Positions 38,738-48,600 of a DNA stretch of 64,000 nt are shown piece by piece. The translations under genes were made by a program, and so were the position numbers. Position 1 is the stretch's first letter, and every line of letters begins with the position of its first letter. Where the stretch lies: the NCBI RefSeq assembly GCF_902832885.1, contig NZ_CADFDK010000015.1, forward strand, positions 1-64,000, in the 5' to 3' direction. The stretch is from Burkholderia seminalis DSM 23518 (GTDB lineage: Bacteria > Pseudomonadota > Gammaproteobacteria > Burkholderiales > Burkholderiaceae). The notes below the pieces were generated by a model. It was not told the origin of the DNA, did no database searches, and worked only from the letters and a program-made list of their open reading frames with translations.

Positions 38738-40837
38738 TTATGCGGCGAGCTTCGAGATGTCGGCGACGCAGTTCATCTGCTGGTGCAGCGCGGACAGCAG
38801 CGCGAGACGGTTGGCTCGCAGTGCCGGATCTTCCGCATTGACCATCACGTCGTTGAAGAACGTGTCGACCGGCGCGCGCAGCGCGGCGAGCGCCGACAGC
38901 GCGCCCGTGTACGCGCGCGCCTCGAGCTGCGACTGCACGTGCGGCGTGACGGCCGCGAGCTGTTCGTGCAGCGCCTTCTCGGCGGCCTCGACGAGCAGCG
39001 CCGGCTGCACCGTGCCGTTCGCGCCGCCTTCCGACTTCTTCAGGATGTTCGAGATCCGCTTGTTCGCGGCCGCGAGCGCTTCGGCTTCCGCGAGGCGCGT
39101 GAATTCGCGCACCGCGTCGAGGCGCGCGACGAGATCGTCGACGCGCGTCGGGTTCAGGCTCAGCACCGCGTCGATTTCGCCGGCCGAATAACCGCGCTCG
39201 CGCAGCAGGCCGCGCAGGCGATCCATGAAGAACGCGAGGATCGCGTCGGTCGATTCGGCGACGCCCGGCACGCCTTCGAAGCGCGCGTGGGCCGTGCGCA
39301 GCAGCGACACGAGATCGAGCGGCAGCTGCTTCTCGAGCAGCAGGCGCAGCACGCCGAGCGCGTGGCGGCGCAGCGCGAACGGGTCCTTCTCGCCGGTCGG
39401 CGCGAGGCCGATGCCCCAGATGCCGACGATCGTCTCGAGCTTGTCGGCCAGCGCGACGGCCGTCGACACGGGCGTGGTCGGCAGCGCGTCGCCGGAGAAG
39501 CGCGGCTGGTAGTGCTCGGCGCACGCGAGCGCGACGTCGTCGGCTTCGCCGTCGTGGCGCGCGTAGTACGTGCCCATCGTGCCCTGCAGTTCGGGGAACT
39601 CGCCGACCATGTCGGTCAGCAGGTCGGCCTTCGCGAGGCGCGCGGCGCGCTTCGCGTGCGCGGCGTCGGCGCCGATCGCGGGCGCGATCTCGCCGGCCAG
39701 CGCCTCGAGGCGCTCGACGCGCGCGAGCGCCGAGCCGAGCTTGTTGTGATACACGACGTTCGCGAGTTGCGGCACGCGGTCGGCGAGCGGCTTCTTCTTG
39801 TCCTGCTCGAAGAAGAACTTCGCATCGGCGAGGCGCGGGCGCACGACGCGCTCGTTGCCTTCGATGATCTCGCCCGGCGTCTTCGTCTCGATGTTCGACA
39901 CGATCAGGAAGCGCGAGCGCAGCTTGCCGGCGACGTCGGTCAGCGCGAAATACTTCTGGTTCGTCTGCATCGTGAGGATCAGGCATTCCTGCGGAACCTG
40001 CAGGAATTCGTCCTCGAAGCGGCACGGGTAGACGACCGGCCATTCGACCAGCGACGTCACTTCGTCGAGCAGCGATTCGGGCATCACGACGGTATCGCCG
40101 TTCGCGTGTTCGTTCAGTTGCGTGCGGATCGTTTCGCGGCGATCGGCGAAGTGCGCGATCACGCGGCCCTTGTCGCGCAGCGTGTCGGCGTACGCGCGCG
40201 CATGCTGGATCGCGACGAGGCCGTCGGACAGGAAGCGGTGGCCGAGCGTGGTGTCGCCGGCATCGACGCCGAACGCGGTGACGGGCACGATGCGGTCGTC
40301 GTGCAGCACGGTCAGGCGATGGACCGGGCGCACGAACTTCACGTCGGAGCCGTCCGGGCGCTGGTACGTCATGAACTTCGGGATCGGCAGCTTCGCGAGC
40401 GCTTCGTCGAGCGCGGCCTGCAGGCCGTCCGCGAGCGTGGCGCCGGCCGCAGAGTAGTTGATGAAGAACGCTTCGGCCTTGCCGTCCTGCGCGCGCTCGA
40501 GATCGGCGATCGACAGGTTCGGGTGGCCGAGCGCCGCGAGCTTCTTCGCGAGCGGCGCCGTCGGCTTGCCGTCGGCGTCGAGTGCGACCGACACCGGCAG
40601 GACTTTTTCGCGGACCTGCTTGTCAGGCGCGACGGCGCGCACGTTCTGCACGACGACGGCGAGGCGGCGCGGCGTGGCGTAGCGTTCGAACACGAGTTCG
40701 CCTTCGACGAGGTCGCGCGCCGCGAGGCGTTGCGCGAGACCTTCCGCGAATGCGTCGCCGAGGCGCGCGAGGGCCTTCGGCGGCAGCTCTTCGGTCAGCA
40801 GTTCGACGAGCAGGGGGGCGGGATGATTGTGCGTCAT
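38738..40837 (-). CDS. glyS: Glycyl-tRNA synthetase beta subunit
   Basis: 699 residues, normal for the beta chain of the alpha2-beta2 enzyme. N-terminal [20 protein letters not shown] is the family start. HLTVLHDD-like, [20 protein letters not shown] and [20 protein letters not shown] are conserved blocks, and the C-terminus carries the anticodon-binding domain. It charges tRNA-Gly with GlyQ. The ATG is 22 bases after glyQ, so the pair is one operon. Confidence 0.96.
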   Translation of the reverse strand: MTHNHPAPLLVELLTEELPPKALARLGDAFAEGLAQRLAARDLVEGELVFERYATPRRLAVVVQNVRAVAPDKQVREKVLPVSVALDADGKPTAPLAKKLAALGHPNLSIADLERAQDGKAEAFFINYSAAGATLADGLQAALDEALAKLPIPKFMTYQRPDGSDVKFVRPVHRLTVLHDDRIVPVTAFGVDAGDTTLGHRFLSDGLVAIQHARAYADTLRDKGRVIAHFADRRETIRTQLNEHANGDTVVMPESLLDEVTSLVEWPVVYPCRFEDEFLQVPQECLILTMQTNQKYFALTDVAGKLRSRFLIVSNIETKTPGEIIEGNERVVRPRLADAKFFFEQDKKKPLADRVPQLANVVYHNKLGSALARVERLEALAGEIAPAIGADAAHAKRAARLAKADLLTDMVGEFPELQGTMGTYYARHDGEADDVALACAEHYQPRFSGDALPTTPVSTAVALADKLETIVGIWGIGLAPTGEKDPFALRRHALGVLRLLLEKQLPLDLVSLLRTAHARFEGVPGVAESTDAILAFFMDRLRGLLRERGYSAGEIDAVLSLNPTRVDDLVARLDAVREFTRLAEAEALAAANKRISNILKKSEGGANGTVQPALLVEAAEKALHEQLAAVTPHVQSQLEARAYTGALSALAALRAPVDTFFNDVMVNAEDPALRANRLALLSALHQQMNCVADISKLAA

Positions 40838-40859
40838 GGTTGGAATGATTCTCGTCTCG

Positions 40860-41864
40860 TCAGTCCTGATCGATCTTGCGTTCGACCTTGAGCGGCGGCG
40901 CCCATGCCGGCTGCGCGGCGTCCTGGGCGTCGGTGGTGAGGCCCGGCACGCCCGGCGGGTTGCCGAGCATCGGGAAGCCGAGCTTCTCGCGCGAGTCGTA
41001 GTAAGCCTGCGCGACGAGACGCGACAGTGCGCGGATGCGGCCGATGTACGCCGCGCGCTCGGTGACCGAGATCGCGCCGCGGGCGTCGAGCAGGTTGAAC
41101 GTGTGGCCGGCCTTCAGCACGAGCTCGTACGCGGGCAGCGCGAGCTGCGCGTCGATCATCTTCTTCGCTTCCGCTTCGTAGCTGTTGAAGAACGTGAACA
41201 GCAGGTCGACGTTCGCGTGCTCGAAGTTGTAGGTCGACTGCTCGACTTCGTTCTGGTGGTACACGTCGCCATACGACAGGCGGCGCAGCTCGGGGCCGTT
41301 CGGGCCCTGCTCTTCCCACTCGGTCCACACGAGGTCGTACACGTTCTCGACCTTCTGCAGGTACATCGCGAGGCGTTCGAGGCCGTACGTGATCTCGCCG
41401 AGCACCGGCTTGCATTCGAGGCCGCCGACTTCCTGGAAATACGTGAACTGCGTGACTTCCATCCCGTTCAGCCACACTTCCCAGCCGAGCCCCCACGCGC
41501 CGAGCGTCGGGTTTTCCCAGTCGTCCTCGACGAAGCGCACGTCGTTCTGCTTCAGGTCGAAGCCGAGCGCTTCGAGCGAGCCGAGGTACAGGTCGAGGAT
41601 GTTTTCCGGCGCCGGCTTGAGCACGACCTGGTACTGGTAGTAGTGCTGCAGGCGGTTCGGGTTCTCGCCGTAGCGGCCGTCCTTCGGGCGGCGCGACGGC
41701 TGCACGTACGCGGCGCGCCACGGCTCGGGGCCGACCGCGCGCAGGAACGTGTGGACGTGCGACGTGCCCGCGCCGACTTCCATGTCGATGGGCTGGAGCA
41801 GGGCGCAACCCTGCTTGTCCCAGTAGGACTGCAGCGTCAGGATGATTTGCTGAAACGTAAGCAT
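40860..41864 (-). CDS. glyQ: Glycyl-tRNA synthetase alpha subunit
   Basis: 334 residues. [20 protein letters not shown] at the N-terminus and [20 protein letters not shown] near residue 40 are GlyQ hallmarks, with the class II catalytic motifs following ([40 protein letters not shown]). It holds the aminoacylation site. Longer in-frame upstream sequence is rejected because it is arginine/proline-rich and the ATG at 41864 is the family start. First gene of glyQ-glyS-gmhB-plsC. Confidence 0.96.
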   Translation of the reverse strand: MLTFQQIILTLQSYWDKQGCALLQPIDMEVGAGTSHVHTFLRAVGPEPWRAAYVQPSRRPKDGRYGENPNRLQHYYQYQVVLKPAPENILDLYLGSLEALGFDLKQNDVRFVEDDWENPTLGAWGLGWEVWLNGMEVTQFTYFQEVGGLECKPVLGEITYGLERLAMYLQKVENVYDLVWTEWEEQGPNGPELRRLSYGDVYHQNEVEQSTYNFEHANVDLLFTFFNSYEAEAKKMIDAQLALPAYELVLKAGHTFNLLDARGAISVTERAAYIGRIRALSRLVAQAYYDSREKLGFPMLGNPPGVPGLTTDAQDAAQPAWAPPLKVERKIDQD

Positions 41865-42185
41865 GAAGAGCCTTCGTGGCGCTGGCGCTCCGTTGCGGGC
41901 GGCGCTCCGGGCGGGGCCCGGAGGGTCGGCTCGCGCGGCGGCGCGGCTTGTTAGTGTGCTGAAACGCGTAATTTTACCGGATCGGCGAGCGGATGCGGCC
42001 GGAACGCGGGCGAGGCCGCCGCCGGCGCGCTTCCGGAAGGGGCGCACGAGCGGGCGGCGCGGTCCGTGCGGCCGCCCGCGGGGTTGTCGCGACGCGCATG
42101 CCGTGCCGCTTCGCGCGGGCGTTAAGATGCGCATATTGCGGCGCGCGCCACGCGTGCCGCGTCACCGCTTGCCGACGCCGATCGC
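41865..42185. other. Intergenic region between divergent glyQ and the TPR gene
   Basis: About 320 bases, very GC-rich, with no accepted gene. It should contain both promoters; the segment ACGCGTAATTTTACCG near 41965 is the only AT-rich patch and is a candidate for the glyQ promoter. No terminator, riboswitch or T-box was recognised. Confidence 0.4.
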
Positions 42186-43841
42186 ATGGACGACCCGACC
42201 GACCTCCTCATTCCGCTGCTTCCGCCGCTGCTCGCGCTGCTCGGCCAGGCCGCCGACGCGCAGGCGCGCGGCGAGCGCGCCGCGCACGATCTGTGGCTCG
42301 CCGCTGCCGCCCATCTGCACGCGGTCGACGCCGATGCGCTCGCGCAGCTCACGACGACGCTCGTCGCGCGGCAGCGCACGGCCGATGCGCTCGCGCTCGC
42401 CGAATGCGCGGCGCGCGTGCGGCCGGGCGCGACCGCGTACTTCAATCACGGTTACGCGCTGCAGATGGCCGACCGCCACGCGGATGCCGTCGCGCCGTAC
42501 CGCGCGGCGCTGGCGATCGATGCGGGCCGGCCGTCGTTGCGCAATAACCTCGCGATCGCGCTGCGGTTGTCGGGCGGCGACCGCGCGGAGGAGATCGCGC
42601 TGCTCGACGCGGCCGTGAAGCACGATCCGCAAGACGTGCAGGCGTGGATCAATCTGGTCGTCGCGCGGATCGCGGCGCACGACCTCGACGGCGCGCTCGC
42701 GTGCGCCGCGCGGCTGGCCGACCTCGCGCCCGGCAACGCGCTCGCGATGAACAACGTCGCGATGGCGATGAAGGAGGCGCAACGCTGGGACGATGCCGAG
42801 CGTTACGCGGCGCGTGCATGCGAGCTGGCGCCCGACGACGCGTCGTTCCGTTTCAACCTCGCGATCATCCAGCTCGTGCGCGGCAACTACGCGGCCGGCT
42901 GGCGCGGCCACGAGGCGCGCTGGGACGGCGCGGGCGAACTGCGCGGCCGCCGGCCGGCGCTGCCGGGTCCGCGCTGGCAGGGCGAGCCGCTGGCAGGCAA
43001 GACGCTGCTGGTATGGGGCGAACAGGGGCTCGGCGACGTGCTGCAGTTCTGCCGCTACGTCGCGCCGCTCGCCGAGCGCGTGCATCGCGAAGGCGGCCGG
43101 CTCGCGTGGAATACGTTCCCGCAGGTCGGCACGCTGATGCAGCGCAGTCTTGGCGCGCACGTGGACGTATTCGGTGCGGGCGGCGGCGTCGACGCGCTGC
43201 CGGCATTCGATTACGAGGTGCCGCTGATCGGCCTGCCGCTGATGCTCGGCATGGAGAACGAGACGCTCGGATCGTCGGTGCCTTACCTGCGGGCCGATCC
43301 GCACGCGCGCGATGCGTGGCGCGCGCGGCTTGCGGGCGAGCGCCGGCTGAAGGTCGGGCTCGTGTGGACGGGCAGCGCGGGCCACCAGCGCAACCCGTTC
43401 CGGCGCGTCGGGCTCGAGCGCTATGCGGACGCGTTTCGCGGGATCGACGGCGTCGCGTTTTATTCGCTGCAGCCGGGCGCGCACGCGGATGTCGCGGCGG
43501 CGCGCGCGGCCGGTTTCGCGATCGAGGATTTCACGGCGGAGCTGACGAGCTTCGACGATACGGCCGCATTCATCGGCGCGCTGGATCTGGTGATGACCGT
43601 ATGCACGTCGGTCGCGCACCTGGCGGGCGCGCTCGGGGCGCGCACGTGGGTGCTGCTCGACGTGAATCCGCACTGGCCGTGGATGCTCGAACGCACGGAC
43701 AGCCCGTGGTATCCGAGCGCGACGTTGTACCGGCAGCCGGCGTTCGACGCGTGGCAGCCGGTGATGGAGGCGGTGAGTCGCGACCTGCGCAGCCTCGTCG
43801 CGCAGCCGGATCGACCGGGTCAGCCGGCCCGGCAGGCCTGA
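42186..43841 (+). CDS. TPR-repeat protein with C-terminal glycosyltransferase-like domain
   Basis: 551 residues. Residues ~40-240 are a run of TPR-like helices (CAARVRPGATAYFNHGYALQ; LAIDAGRPSLRNNLAIALRL; DLAPGNALAMNNVAMAMKEA; CELAPDDASFRFNLAIIQLV). From about 270 (GKTLLVWGEQGLGDVLQFCR) a GT9/GT41-like domain follows, ending in the donor-site-like DLVMTVCTSVAHLAGALGAR and NPHWPWMLERTDSPWYP. Such fusions are common in Burkholderia and are suspected of glycosylating proteins or surface glycans, but acceptor and donor are unknown. There is no signal peptide. Confidence 0.85.
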   Translation: MDDPTDLLIPLLPPLLALLGQAADAQARGERAAHDLWLAAAAHLHAVDADALAQLTTTLVARQRTADALALAECAARVRPGATAYFNHGYALQMADRHADAVAPYRAALAIDAGRPSLRNNLAIALRLSGGDRAEEIALLDAAVKHDPQDVQAWINLVVARIAAHDLDGALACAARLADLAPGNALAMNNVAMAMKEAQRWDDAERYAARACELAPDDASFRFNLAIIQLVRGNYAAGWRGHEARWDGAGELRGRRPALPGPRWQGEPLAGKTLLVWGEQGLGDVLQFCRYVAPLAERVHREGGRLAWNTFPQVGTLMQRSLGAHVDVFGAGGGVDALPAFDYEVPLIGLPLMLGMENETLGSSVPYLRADPHARDAWRARLAGERRLKVGLVWTGSAGHQRNPFRRVGLERYADAFRGIDGVAFYSLQPGAHADVAAARAAGFAIEDFTAELTSFDDTAAFIGALDLVMTVCTSVAHLAGALGARTWVLLDVNPHWPWMLERTDSPWYPSATLYRQPAFDAWQPVMEAVSRDLRSLVAQPDRPGQPARQA

Positions 43842-43848
43842 ACGGCCG

Positions 43849-43874
43849 GCAAGCGGTCACCGGCCGCCGCTTGC
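43849..43874. terminator. Hairpin between the convergent TPR and lnt genes
   Basis: GCAAGCGG pairs with CCGCTTGC around a ten-base loop in the short convergent spacer. There is no T-run, so termination is uncertain. Confidence 0.35.
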
Positions 43875-43875
43875 G

Positions 43876-45576
43876 TCATTCGGGTTGATCGCCGCCGTTG
43901 TTGCGGCCATTGCGCCGGCGCAGCCCCGGCCCGAACGTGAAGCCGAACGCGAGCAGCACGAACGACACCGCGAGCACGATGTTGTTGCCGCTCGTCACGT
44001 AAGGCGTGAAGCCGCTCGTGCCTTCGATCCGCACGTCGAGCGAGCCGATCGTGAACGGCTTCAATTGGCCGAGCACGCGCCCGTGCGCGTCGATCGCGGC
44101 GGTCATCCCCGTGTTGGTCGAGCGCAGCATCGGCCGGCCCGTTTCGAGCGAGCGCATCCGCGCGATCTGCAGGTGCTGGTCGAGCGCGATCGTGTCGCCG
44201 AACCACGCGAGGTTCGTCACGTTGACGAGCACGCCGGGCGGCTGCGGGTTGTCGCGGATCGTCGCGGCGATTTCCTCGCCGAACAAGTCCTCGTAGCAGA
44301 TGTCGGCCATCACGGGCTGGTTGTGCACGAGGAACGGCTTCTGCACCGGCGCGCCGCGCGCGAAATCGCCGAGCGGCATCTTCATCAGGTCGACGAACCA
44401 TCGGAAACCCCACGGGATGAATTCGCCGAAGGGCACGAGATGGTGCTTGTCGTAGTGATAGATATCGCGCGAGTTCGGCGTCACGCCGTACAGGCTGTTC
44501 GTATAGTCGACGTAGTGGCCGTCCTCGGTCACCGACGCGCCGACCGCGCCGAACAGCACGGCCGAGCCCGTCGTGTCGCTGAACTTGCGGATCGCGACGG
44601 CGAACGGCTCGGGCAGTTCCTGGATCATCACGGCGATCGCGGTCTCCGGCGTGACGATCAGGTCGGCCGGCTTCTCGATGATCATCCGCTGGTACATCTT
44701 GATCGCCGCGTCGATGCCTTCCTGCTCGAACTTGATGTCCTGCTTCACGTTGCCCTGCAGCAGCCGCACGGTGAGCGGCGCATTCGCGGGCACCGTCCAC
44801 GTGACCTGCGACAGCCCGAGGCCGGCCGCGACGAGCGCGACCGCCGCGCCGGCCGGCGCGGCGATGCGCACGCGCGGGTTGCCGCCGGCACTCCCGGCGC
44901 CGTTGTCACGCGCGGGCGCCGGGCGCGCGGCGACGAGCGCCTGCACGACCAGCGCCGCGAACAGCGCGAGTACCCACGCGATCCCGTATACGCCGACCAC
45001 CGGCGCGAAGCCCGCGAACGGGCCGTCGACCTGCGGGTAGCCGCTGGCGAGCCACGGAAAGCCGGTAAACAGCGTGCCGCGCAGCCATTCGCCGAAGGCC
45101 CACGCGCTCGCGAACGCGAACGCGCCGTGCCAGGTCGGCGAGAACGGACGTGGATCGGGGGTACGGCGATGCCACGCATGGCCCGCGCAGAACGACCACA
45201 GCCCGGCCGAGAACGCCGGGTACAGCGACAGGTACAGCGCGAACAGCACGAGCGCGCCGCCCGCGAGCGGCGCGGCCATCTCGCCGTACACGTGCATGCT
45301 GATGTAGAGCCACCAGATGCCGCTGATGAAGTTGCCGAAGCCGAATGCGCCGCCGGTGAGCGCGGCGCCGCGCCAGCTCGACGTGCGCGTCAGTTGCGCG
45401 AAAAACCAGACGAATACGACGAGTTGCAGCCAGCCGCCGTGCGGCGTCGGTGCGAAGCTGAGCGTATTGGCCGCGCCCGCGAGCAGCGCGGCCGGGTAGT
45501 GCCAGCGCGGCAGCGCGCGACCGGGCGCCGGCGCGAGGAGGCCGCCAGCCGGGCGGGACGGGATCGGATCGTCCAT
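43876..45576 (-). CDS. lnt: Apolipoprotein N-acyltransferase
   Basis: 566 residues: several N-terminal membrane helices (YPAALLAGAANTLSFAPTPH; AWVLALFAALVVQALVAARP and others), then a periplasmic nitrilase-like domain. The Glu-Lys-Cys triad is seen as VTPETAIAV, HYDKHHLVPFGEFIPWGF and MADICYEDLFGEE. Lnt adds the third acyl chain to mature lipoproteins. The start at 45576 (MDDPIPSRP) leaves a 52-base gap after corC, the standard corC-lnt order. Confidence 0.95.
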   Translation of the reverse strand: MDDPIPSRPAGGLLAPAPGRALPRWHYPAALLAGAANTLSFAPTPHGGWLQLVVFVWFFAQLTRTSSWRGAALTGGAFGFGNFISGIWWLYISMHVYGEMAAPLAGGALVLFALYLSLYPAFSAGLWSFCAGHAWHRRTPDPRPFSPTWHGAFAFASAWAFGEWLRGTLFTGFPWLASGYPQVDGPFAGFAPVVGVYGIAWVLALFAALVVQALVAARPAPARDNGAGSAGGNPRVRIAAPAGAAVALVAAGLGLSQVTWTVPANAPLTVRLLQGNVKQDIKFEQEGIDAAIKMYQRMIIEKPADLIVTPETAIAVMIQELPEPFAVAIRKFSDTTGSAVLFGAVGASVTEDGHYVDYTNSLYGVTPNSRDIYHYDKHHLVPFGEFIPWGFRWFVDLMKMPLGDFARGAPVQKPFLVHNQPVMADICYEDLFGEEIAATIRDNPQPPGVLVNVTNLAWFGDTIALDQHLQIARMRSLETGRPMLRSTNTGMTAAIDAHGRVLGQLKPFTIGSLDVRIEGTSGFTPYVTSGNNIVLAVSFVLLAFGFTFGPGLRRRNGRNNGGDQPE

Positions 45577-45628
45577 GTGAAGCGGAAGTGGGCGAGCGGT
45601 TGAAGGAAACGCGGCTGGCGCGGAACGG

Positions 45629-46516
45629 TCAGTCTTCGTGCGAGGTTTCGGCGCGACGGCTGGCGAGCGGGTTGCGGCGCACCAGCAGCACATGCACCTG
45701 GCGTGCATCGCCGCGCTGGATCTCGAACACGAGGTTGCCGAGCTGCAGCTTCTCGCCGCGATGCGGCACGCGTCCGAAATGATGGGTGATCAGGCCGCCG
45801 ATCGTGTCGACTTCGTCGTCGGGGAAATCGGTGCCGAACGCCTCGTTGAACTGTTCGATCTCGGTGAGCGCACGCACGCGGAAGCGGCCGTCCGGCCCCG
45901 AGATGATGTTGCCGGCTTCCTCGTCGAAGTCGTATTCGTCCTCGATGTCGCCGACGATCTGTTCGAGCACGTCCTCGATCGTGATCAGGCCCGCCACGCC
46001 GCCGTATTCGTCGACGACGATCGCGAGGTGGTTGCGGTTCACGCGGAAGTCGTGCAGCAGCACGTTCAGGCGCTTCGATTCCGGAATGAACACGGCCGGG
46101 CGCAGCATCCCGCGCACGTCGAACTCTTCTTCGGCATAGAAGCGCAGCAGATCCTTCGCGAGCAGCACGCCGATGACGTTGTCGCGGTTCTCCTCGTACA
46201 CGGGGTAGCGCGAGTGCGCCTTTTCGAGGACGAACGGGATGAAATCCTCGGGCTTGTCGGCGATGTTGATCGCGTCCATCTGCGCGCGCGGCACCATGAT
46301 GTCGCGGGCGCACAGATCGGAGACCTGGAACACGCCTTCGATCATCGACAGCGAGTCGGCGTCGATCAGGTTGCGTTCGTGGGCGTCCTGGAGGATTTCC
46401 AGCAGCTCGCCGCGGGATTCGGGCTCGGGCGAGATGAAGTCGGTCAGGCGCTCGAGCAGCGAGCGCTTTTCTTGCGGTTTGTCGGTTGGCTTACGACTGG
46501 GATACGAATCGTTCAT
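45629..46516 (-). CDS. corC: CorC/HlyC family CBS-domain transporter-associated protein
   Basis: 295 residues. It has two CBS domains (residues ~65-190: DIMVPRAQMDAINIADKPED; LRPAVFIPESKRLNVLLHDF) followed by the CorC_HlyC domain (GPDGRFRVRALTEIEQFNEA; DTIGGLITHHFGRVPHRGEK). It has been linked to magnesium/cobalt efflux through CorA, though the molecular role is not settled. No membrane segment. It lies between the small lipoprotein gene and lnt on the same strand. Confidence 0.92.
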   Translation of the reverse strand: MNDSYPSRKPTDKPQEKRSLLERLTDFISPEPESRGELLEILQDAHERNLIDADSLSMIEGVFQVSDLCARDIMVPRAQMDAINIADKPEDFIPFVLEKAHSRYPVYEENRDNVIGVLLAKDLLRFYAEEEFDVRGMLRPAVFIPESKRLNVLLHDFRVNRNHLAIVVDEYGGVAGLITIEDVLEQIVGDIEDEYDFDEEAGNIISGPDGRFRVRALTEIEQFNEAFGTDFPDDEVDTIGGLITHHFGRVPHRGEKLQLGNLVFEIQRGDARQVHVLLVRRNPLASRRAETSHED

Positions 46517-46851
46517 GGTGGTGCGCCCGGGTCATGCCGGGGCGCGCTGTCACGGAGTAGGCAAGGATACACCAAGGGCACGACGCGACCGTGTCACCCC
46601 GGCCGCACGGCCAGGGCGGGCGGCTCGCGGGCCCCGCTCGCGGACGGCCGCGCCGGGCGCGACCTCGTCCTCGGGTCCATCCTATCCCAGAAAAGGGCGA
46701 AGGCGCAGCAGCGCAAAAAACAGGTTCGGGCAGGACGGGGCGGCGCAACGGGGAAAACGACCGGCCGGCCGGTTGGCATCGGCGGCAATCCGCCGCATGC
46801 GATCGCGGTCGAAGACGGGGGCGAAAGGGGGCTCGGAAGCGGAAGGGGGGC
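46517..46851. other. Intergenic region between corC and the small lipoprotein gene
   Basis: About 335 bases without an accepted gene; frames here are arginine/proline-rich in both directions. A segment rich in A (GCGCAAAAAACAGG near 46710) reads on the minus strand as TTTTTTGCGC and may be part of the corC promoter or of a weak terminator for the lipoprotein gene. Confidence 0.4.
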
Positions 46852-47001
46852 TCAGAAGCGCATGCCGGCCGAGCAGCCGCCGGCGGCCGCTCCGTTGGTC
46901 GCGGCGCCGCCGCAGCCCAGGATCCCGCAGCCGGACAAGGCGACGCTCGCGGCGACGAGCAGCGCGGCGACCTTGCAGCGCGACCAGCGTGACGGTTTCA
47001 T
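46852..47001 (-). CDS. Small cysteine/glycine-rich lipoprotein (hypothetical)
   Basis: A 49-residue protein. A basic N-terminus (MKPSRWSRCK) is followed by a hydrophobic stretch (VAALLVAASVA) and a lipobox LSGC with the lipidated cysteine at residue 25. The mature part is only 25 residues, rich in Gly/Ala with three cysteines (C25, C30, C43), and ends GGCSAGMRF. GAGG lies nine bases before the ATG, and the gene follows chaC by 43 bases on the same strand, so it is probably co-transcribed. Function unknown; a structural or stress-related outer-membrane-attached peptide is one guess. Confidence 0.72.
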   Translation of the reverse strand: MKPSRWSRCKVAALLVAASVALSGCGILGCGGAATNGAAAGGCSAGMRF

Positions 47002-47044
47002 CGGTGGGCGCCTCGTTCGAATGCGCGGGCGGTGCGGGATCGCG

Positions 47045-47677
47045 TCACTTGCATCGCGCGAGCAACCCTTCCAGCGCGCGATCGGGAATGCCGCTCGCGC
47101 GCAGCGCGTCGACCGTGCGGCTCACGTAGTCGAGCGTCGTGCCGTAGCGGCCGGCCGCGCAGCTGAACACTTCCTTCACGACGGTGTCGGACAGCTTGCC
47201 CGTATAGGTCGGTACGTCGCGGCGCATCACGAACGCGAGCGCGTTCACGCGTTCGCCGCTCTCGAGCGTGCAGGGCAGCCACGCGGGCCGGTACGACCCC
47301 ATCGGCATCTCGCGCTTCCACAGTGTCTCGAGGTGCGGCTGCGCGGTCGGGCCGGACAGCCGGAACGCGATGCCCGAGCACGAGCCGCCGCGATCGAGCG
47401 CGAGCACGAGGCCCGGGCGTTCGGGCGTGCCGCGGTTCACGCGCGACCACAGGTAGAGCCCGCGGTGGTAGCCGTGTACCTTGCCGCGCACGGCGGCGAC
47501 GGTCGGGAGACCGGGGTTCCAGATCAGCGAGCCATAGCCGAACAGCCAGAGATCCTGCCGGCCGTCCCAGTCGCGCATCGTGTGCGCGAGCGAGGCCGCG
47601 AGCTCGTCTTCCGTCAGCAGGCGCCCGTCGCCGATCGACGGCGGGTAGGCGGGCGGGAGCATCGCGGCGTTGCGCAT
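47045..47677 (-). CDS. chaC: Glutathione-specific gamma-glutamylcyclotransferase (ChaC-like)
   Basis: 210 residues. The glycine loop is WLFGYGSLIWNPGLP near residue 45. GYHRGLYLWSRVNRGTPERP follows, and the catalytic glutamate is expected in LWKREMPMGSYRPAWL near 130. ChaC enzymes cleave glutathione to 5-oxoproline and Cys-Gly. It starts 12 bases after ybeY, in the middle of the miaB-to-lnt run. There is no signal peptide. Confidence 0.9.
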   Translation of the reverse strand: MRNAAMLPPAYPPSIGDGRLLTEDELAASLAHTMRDWDGRQDLWLFGYGSLIWNPGLPTVAAVRGKVHGYHRGLYLWSRVNRGTPERPGLVLALDRGGSCSGIAFRLSGPTAQPHLETLWKREMPMGSYRPAWLPCTLESGERVNALAFVMRRDVPTYTGKLSDTVVKEVFSCAAGRYGTTLDYVSRTVDALRASGIPDRALEGLLARCK

Positions 47678-47689
47678 CGTGCGAAAGGC

Positions 47690-48466
47690 TTACTGGTACG
47701 GGTTCGGGAAGCCCAGCTTCGCGAGGATGTCGACTTCGAGCGCTTCCATTTCGGCCGCGTCCTCGTCGCTCGTCTCGTGGTCGTAGCCCTGCGCGTGCAG
47801 CGCGCCGTGCACCAGCAGGTGCGCGTAGTGGGCCAGGAGCGGCTTGCCCTGCTCGTGCGCTTCCTTCTCGACGACCGGGCAGCACAGCACGAGGTCGCCG
47901 ATCACGGTGCCGTCGGGCGCCGCGTCGTACGCGAAGGTCAGCACGTTGGTCGGATAGTCCTTGTGGCGGTAGCCGGCGTTCAGCGTGCGCCCTTCGCCTT
48001 CGCCGACGAAGCGCACGGTGAGCTGCGCGCTCGCGAACAGCGCCGGCTCGATCCATTCGGCGATCAGCTTGCGCTTGGGCAGCGTCTTGCGCACGTCGCT
48101 CGTGATTTCGTCGCCATACTGCACGGACAGGTCGAGTTCCAGCGCGCGCGGTGCGTCGTCGTGGTCGTCCTCGCGCGGCGCGAGCTCGGCCCCCACGTGC
48201 AGCGTTACGCTGTCGTAGTGCTCCGGCTGCAGCGCGAGCTTCGCGCGCATCGCCGGATCGTTGTGCTGCGCGACGATCGCGACGGCCGCGTCGCCGGAGC
48301 TGCCCGACAGGTCGAACATCAGGCTGCGGCCGTCCGGGAAGTCGATCCGCAGGCCCTGTGCGTTGACGGTGCGGGCCTTGCCCTTCGCGTCGAACAGCGA
48401 AAGACGGGGGGATTCGGGCGCGGCGGACTGGGCGCGACCGGACTTGCGGGAACGGGAAGATTTCAT
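47690..48466 (-). CDS. ybeY: Endoribonuclease YbeY
   Basis: The catalytic domain is clear at the C-terminus: [20 protein letters not shown] supplies the three zinc histidines, preceded by [17 protein letters not shown] and [14 protein letters not shown]. YbeY matures the 3' end of 16S rRNA and takes part in ribosome quality control. With the ATG at 48466 the protein has 258 residues, about 90 more at the N-terminus than common YbeY; the extra part starts [12 protein letters not shown] and reads like protein ([14 protein letters not shown]). No ribosome site is seen at 48466, so a later start near [11 protein letters not shown] remains possible. Confidence 0.87.
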   Translation of the reverse strand: MKSSRSRKSGRAQSAAPESPRLSLFDAKGKARTVNAQGLRIDFPDGRSLMFDLSGSSGDAAVAIVAQHNDPAMRAKLALQPEHYDSVTLHVGAELAPREDDHDDAPRALELDLSVQYGDEITSDVRKTLPKRKLIAEWIEPALFASAQLTVRFVGEGEGRTLNAGYRHKDYPTNVLTFAYDAAPDGTVIGDLVLCCPVVEKEAHEQGKPLLAHYAHLLVHGALHAQGYDHETSDEDAAEMEALEVDILAKLGFPNPYQ

Positions 48467-48535
48467 GACGCGTACGGCGATTGGGACGCGTCGAGGATAC
48501 ACCAAACGGCCGATCCCACCCGAATTCGACCGGGC

Positions 48536-48570
48536 AAAAAAAGCCCGGCGCGCCGTGTGGCGGGCCGGGC
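48536..48570 (-). terminator. Rho-independent terminator downstream of phoH
   Basis: On the minus strand GCCCGGCCCGCC pairs with GGCGCGCCGGGC (one mismatch) around ACAC, followed by seven T residues. It lies 30 bases after the phoH stop and about 70 bases before ybeY, so it would separate miaB-phoH from ybeY-chaC-corC-lnt. Confidence 0.8.
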
Positions 48571-48600
48571 CGGCAGGGTGGGGGCAGGGCAGGCTGCCGC

